Shown in pieces: positions 6,341-7,939 of a stretch of DNA of 7,939 nt. The stretch is from assembly GCA_007124075.1 (NCBI GenBank), contig SLFV01000431.1:1-7939 (forward strand). Direction: 5' to 3'. Each line of letters opens with the position of its first letter. The first letter of the stretch is position 1. Position numbers and translations under genes: made by a program. This stretch comes from Roseimaritima sp. (GTDB taxonomy: Bacteria; Planctomycetota; Planctomycetia; Pirellulales; Pirellulaceae). The notes beneath the pieces were generated by a model. The model ran no database searches. It was not told where the DNA came from and saw only the letters and a program-made list of their open reading frames with translations.

Positions 6341-7939
6341 AAAGAACAGCAGGCATCCGATCAGCAACTTGTCACGCCACTTGCGATCGCGGTGGGCTTG
6401 GTGCGGTCATACTCTGTGGCGCATTATTGCTGTGCGGGCCCGGGGACATGATAACGCCTGTTCAGGCTGAACTGCAAATCGGTACCGCAATCACTGACGT
6501 CACTCCGGTTCACCTCCCTGTTCTGGTTAACGGTGGCATGTTGTCTCGCAGTGTAGACAAGGTCAATACGCCGCTTTCAGCCAGAGCAATCGTACTGGAT
6601 GACGGTAAGCTACGTTTGGCGATCGTGGTTGTTGACAGCTGCATGATGCCGCGAACACTCCTAGACGAAGCAAAACAGGTCGCCGCCACGAGAACCACCA
6701 TCGCACCCGAGCGGATGCTGATTTCGGCAACCCATACGCATACGGCAGGTTCATGCATGGGTGCCTTGGGGACCGACGCGGACCCCAACTACGTCCCCTA
6801 CCTCCGTGAAAAATTGGCCCAGTCGATTGCGACCGCCGAGGCGAACTTGCAGCCCTGTCAGGTTGGATTTGGCACGATCGATGCCGCCGAATTCAATGCT
6901 TTGCGACGCTGGATTCGTCGCACCGACCGACGGGTAACTGACCCATTTGGCAACCCAACGGTGCAAGCCAACATGCACGCGGCTCGCAACTGGAACGACG
7001 TAACTGGACCTTCGGGGCCGGAAGACCCGGAGCTTTCGCTGCTTTCCTTTCAGGACCTGGACGGAAATCCCCTGGCAGTTTTAGCTAACTTTTCGATGCA
7101 TTACTTTGGCGACCGAGATATCAGTGCCGATTACTATGGCTTGTTCTGCAATGCCATGCAGGACCGTCTACGCATTGAGCAAGAAAACAGCGAATCACCA
7201 ACCGCCCCCGTAGTCCTAATGTCACATGGCTGCAGCGGCGACGTCTGGCGTCGCGATTACTTTGTGCCTGAAGAACAACAACCAACCTGGACGATCCAGC
7301 AATACAGTCAGCAACTGGTTGATCGAGCGATGCAGGCGTACGGCCAAGTGCAATACAAACGCGACGCGGATCTGGCGATGGCGGAACATCGTCAAACACT
7401 CCGCTACCGCACCCCTTCGGCAGAACGGTTACAGTGGGCGGAACAGATTTTGAAACCACTCGACGGCGGACTGCCAACGAATCAAGTCGAAGTTTACGCT
7501 CGAGAACAGGTCCTGCTGCATCAACTTCAGCAAACCGAGATCGTCGTGCAAGCGTTACGAATCGGCGACGTTGCAATCGCGACCACTCCCAATGAAACCT
7601 ACGCGCTCACAGGACTGAAGCTAAAACTCCAAAGCCCGCTGCCGCAAACAATGGTCATCGAACTTGCCAATGGAGGCGACGGCTATATACCCCCGCCCGA
7701 GCAACATTTCCTGGGAGGTTACAACACATGGCCAGCACGGTCGGCGGGTTTGGAAATCGAGGCGGAACCCAAGATTGTCGCTACTGCGATTGGGCTACTG
7801 GAACAGGTTTGCAACGAACCCAGAAGGATTTTCGCGGTACCGCTGAGTCCACAAGAACGACGGATATTGGAGCAAGAACCGCAGGCGTTTTGGAGATTAA
7901 ACGATTTTTCCGGGCCGGTCGCAGAAGACGCATCCGCAC
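6337..7939 (+). CDS. Secreted neutral/alkaline ceramidase-like hydrolase with a probable C-terminal LamG-type domain; runs off right edge
   Basis: Predicted exported hydrolase of the neutral (non-lysosomal) ceramidase family, whose known members cleave the amide bond of ceramide with a zinc ion. 534 codons are visible. The N-terminus looks like a Sec signal peptide with a long n-region, a hydrophobic core (about 22-33) and a likely cut after PVQA (residue 44); no lipobox is seen. The catalytic domain (about 46-495) keeps the family pattern: SATHTHTAG (130-138) with zinc-type H133/H135, NFSMHYFGD (251-259) with H255, SHGCSGDVW (296-304) in the nucleophile-serine region, TPNETYALTG (417-426) with E420, and GDGYIPPP (447-454) with Y450. 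Alignment to known ceramidases is from memory. At 511-534, QEPQAFWRLND followed by GPVAEDASA resembles the opening of a LamG/concanavalin A-like domain. The substrate is uncertain, since planctomycete paralogues of this fold are numerous. The start at ATG 6337 gives the best signal peptide; an in-frame GTG at 6292 sits only 2 bases after AGGAGGT and would lengthen the n-region. Confidence 0.85.
   Translation, partial: MKRTAGIRSATCHATCDRGGLGAVILCGALLLCGPGDMITPVQAELQIGTAITDVTPVHLPVLVNGGMLSRSVDKVNTPLSARAIVLDDGKLRLAIVVVDSCMMPRTLLDEAKQVAATRTTIAPERMLISATHTHTAGSCMGALGTDADPNYVPYLREKLAQSIATAEANLQPCQVGFGTIDAAEFNALRRWIRRTDRRVTDPFGNPTVQANMHAARNWNDVTGPSGPEDPELSLLSFQDLDGNPLAVLANFSMHYFGDRDISADYYGLFCNAMQDRLRIEQENSESPTAPVVLMSHGCSGDVWRRDYFVPEEQQPTWTIQQYSQQLVDRAMQAYGQVQYKRDADLAMAEHRQTLRYRTPSAERLQWAEQILKPLDGGLPTNQVEVYAREQVLLHQLQQTEIVVQALRIGDVAIATTPNETYALTGLKLKLQSPLPQTMVIELANGGDGYIPPPEQHFLGGYNTWPARSAGLEIEAEPKIVATAIGLLEQVCNEPRRIFAVPLSPQERRILEQEPQAFWRLNDFSGPVAEDASA

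Noticed and set aside
7121..7576. A 151-codon minus-strand open frame inside the ceramidase-like gene
   Set aside because: It is a shadow of the coding frame, which carries the conserved catalytic motifs on the plus strand.
1..7939. Mobile element, CRISPR array, tRNA, rRNA or defence island
   Set aside because: No transposase, integrase, regularly spaced repeats, cloverleaf or rRNA-like stretch was seen on either strand; all long open frames are accounted for by chromosomal gene families.

Overview
The window looks like ordinary chromosomal DNA of a planctomycete, probably of the Pirellula/Rhodopirellula type. The evidence is the mid-50s-looking GC content, sparse Shine-Dalgarno signals, genes scattered on both strands, and a secreted ceramidase-like protein that appears to lead into a LamG-type domain, an architecture frequent in that phylum. 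This assignment rests on protein character and was not tested by a database search.

Layout from left to right. (1) Positions 1-1169, minus strand: the N-terminal 389 codons of DNA polymerase I (polA). They hold a complete 5' nuclease domain and the first motif of the proofreading domain; the rest lies off the left edge. (2) 1170-1390: no gene; a nested inverted repeat sits just upstream of the polA start. (3) 1391-1612, minus strand: a 73-codon hypothetical protein. (4) 1613-2166: no convincing gene; the likely leader and control region of the next gene, with potential hairpins and a run of ten G that abuts the start codon. (5) 2167-3618, plus strand: an NtrC-family sigma-54-dependent response regulator with intact receiver, AAA+ and Fis-type helix-turn-helix domains and no partner kinase in view. 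(6) 3637-6231, minus strand: a full-length three-domain ComEC/Rec2 DNA-uptake channel, convergent with the regulator across 18 bases. (7) 6232-6336: a short divergent intergenic region with a candidate promoter. (8) 6337-7939, plus strand: a secreted neutral ceramidase-like enzyme that keeps the zinc and catalytic residues and runs off the right edge just where a LamG-type domain seems to begin.

The genes do not form one operon or an obvious shared pathway: DNA replication and repair, a transcriptional regulator, DNA uptake and a secreted hydrolase. PolA and ComEC both handle DNA but are separated by the oppositely oriented regulator. I see no mobile element, CRISPR array, tRNA, rRNA or defence cassette, and no convincing novel multi-gene system. 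The points most worth a second look are the G10 tract at the regulator start, the structured leader before it, the small gene beside polA, and the ceramidase/LamG-like fusion.
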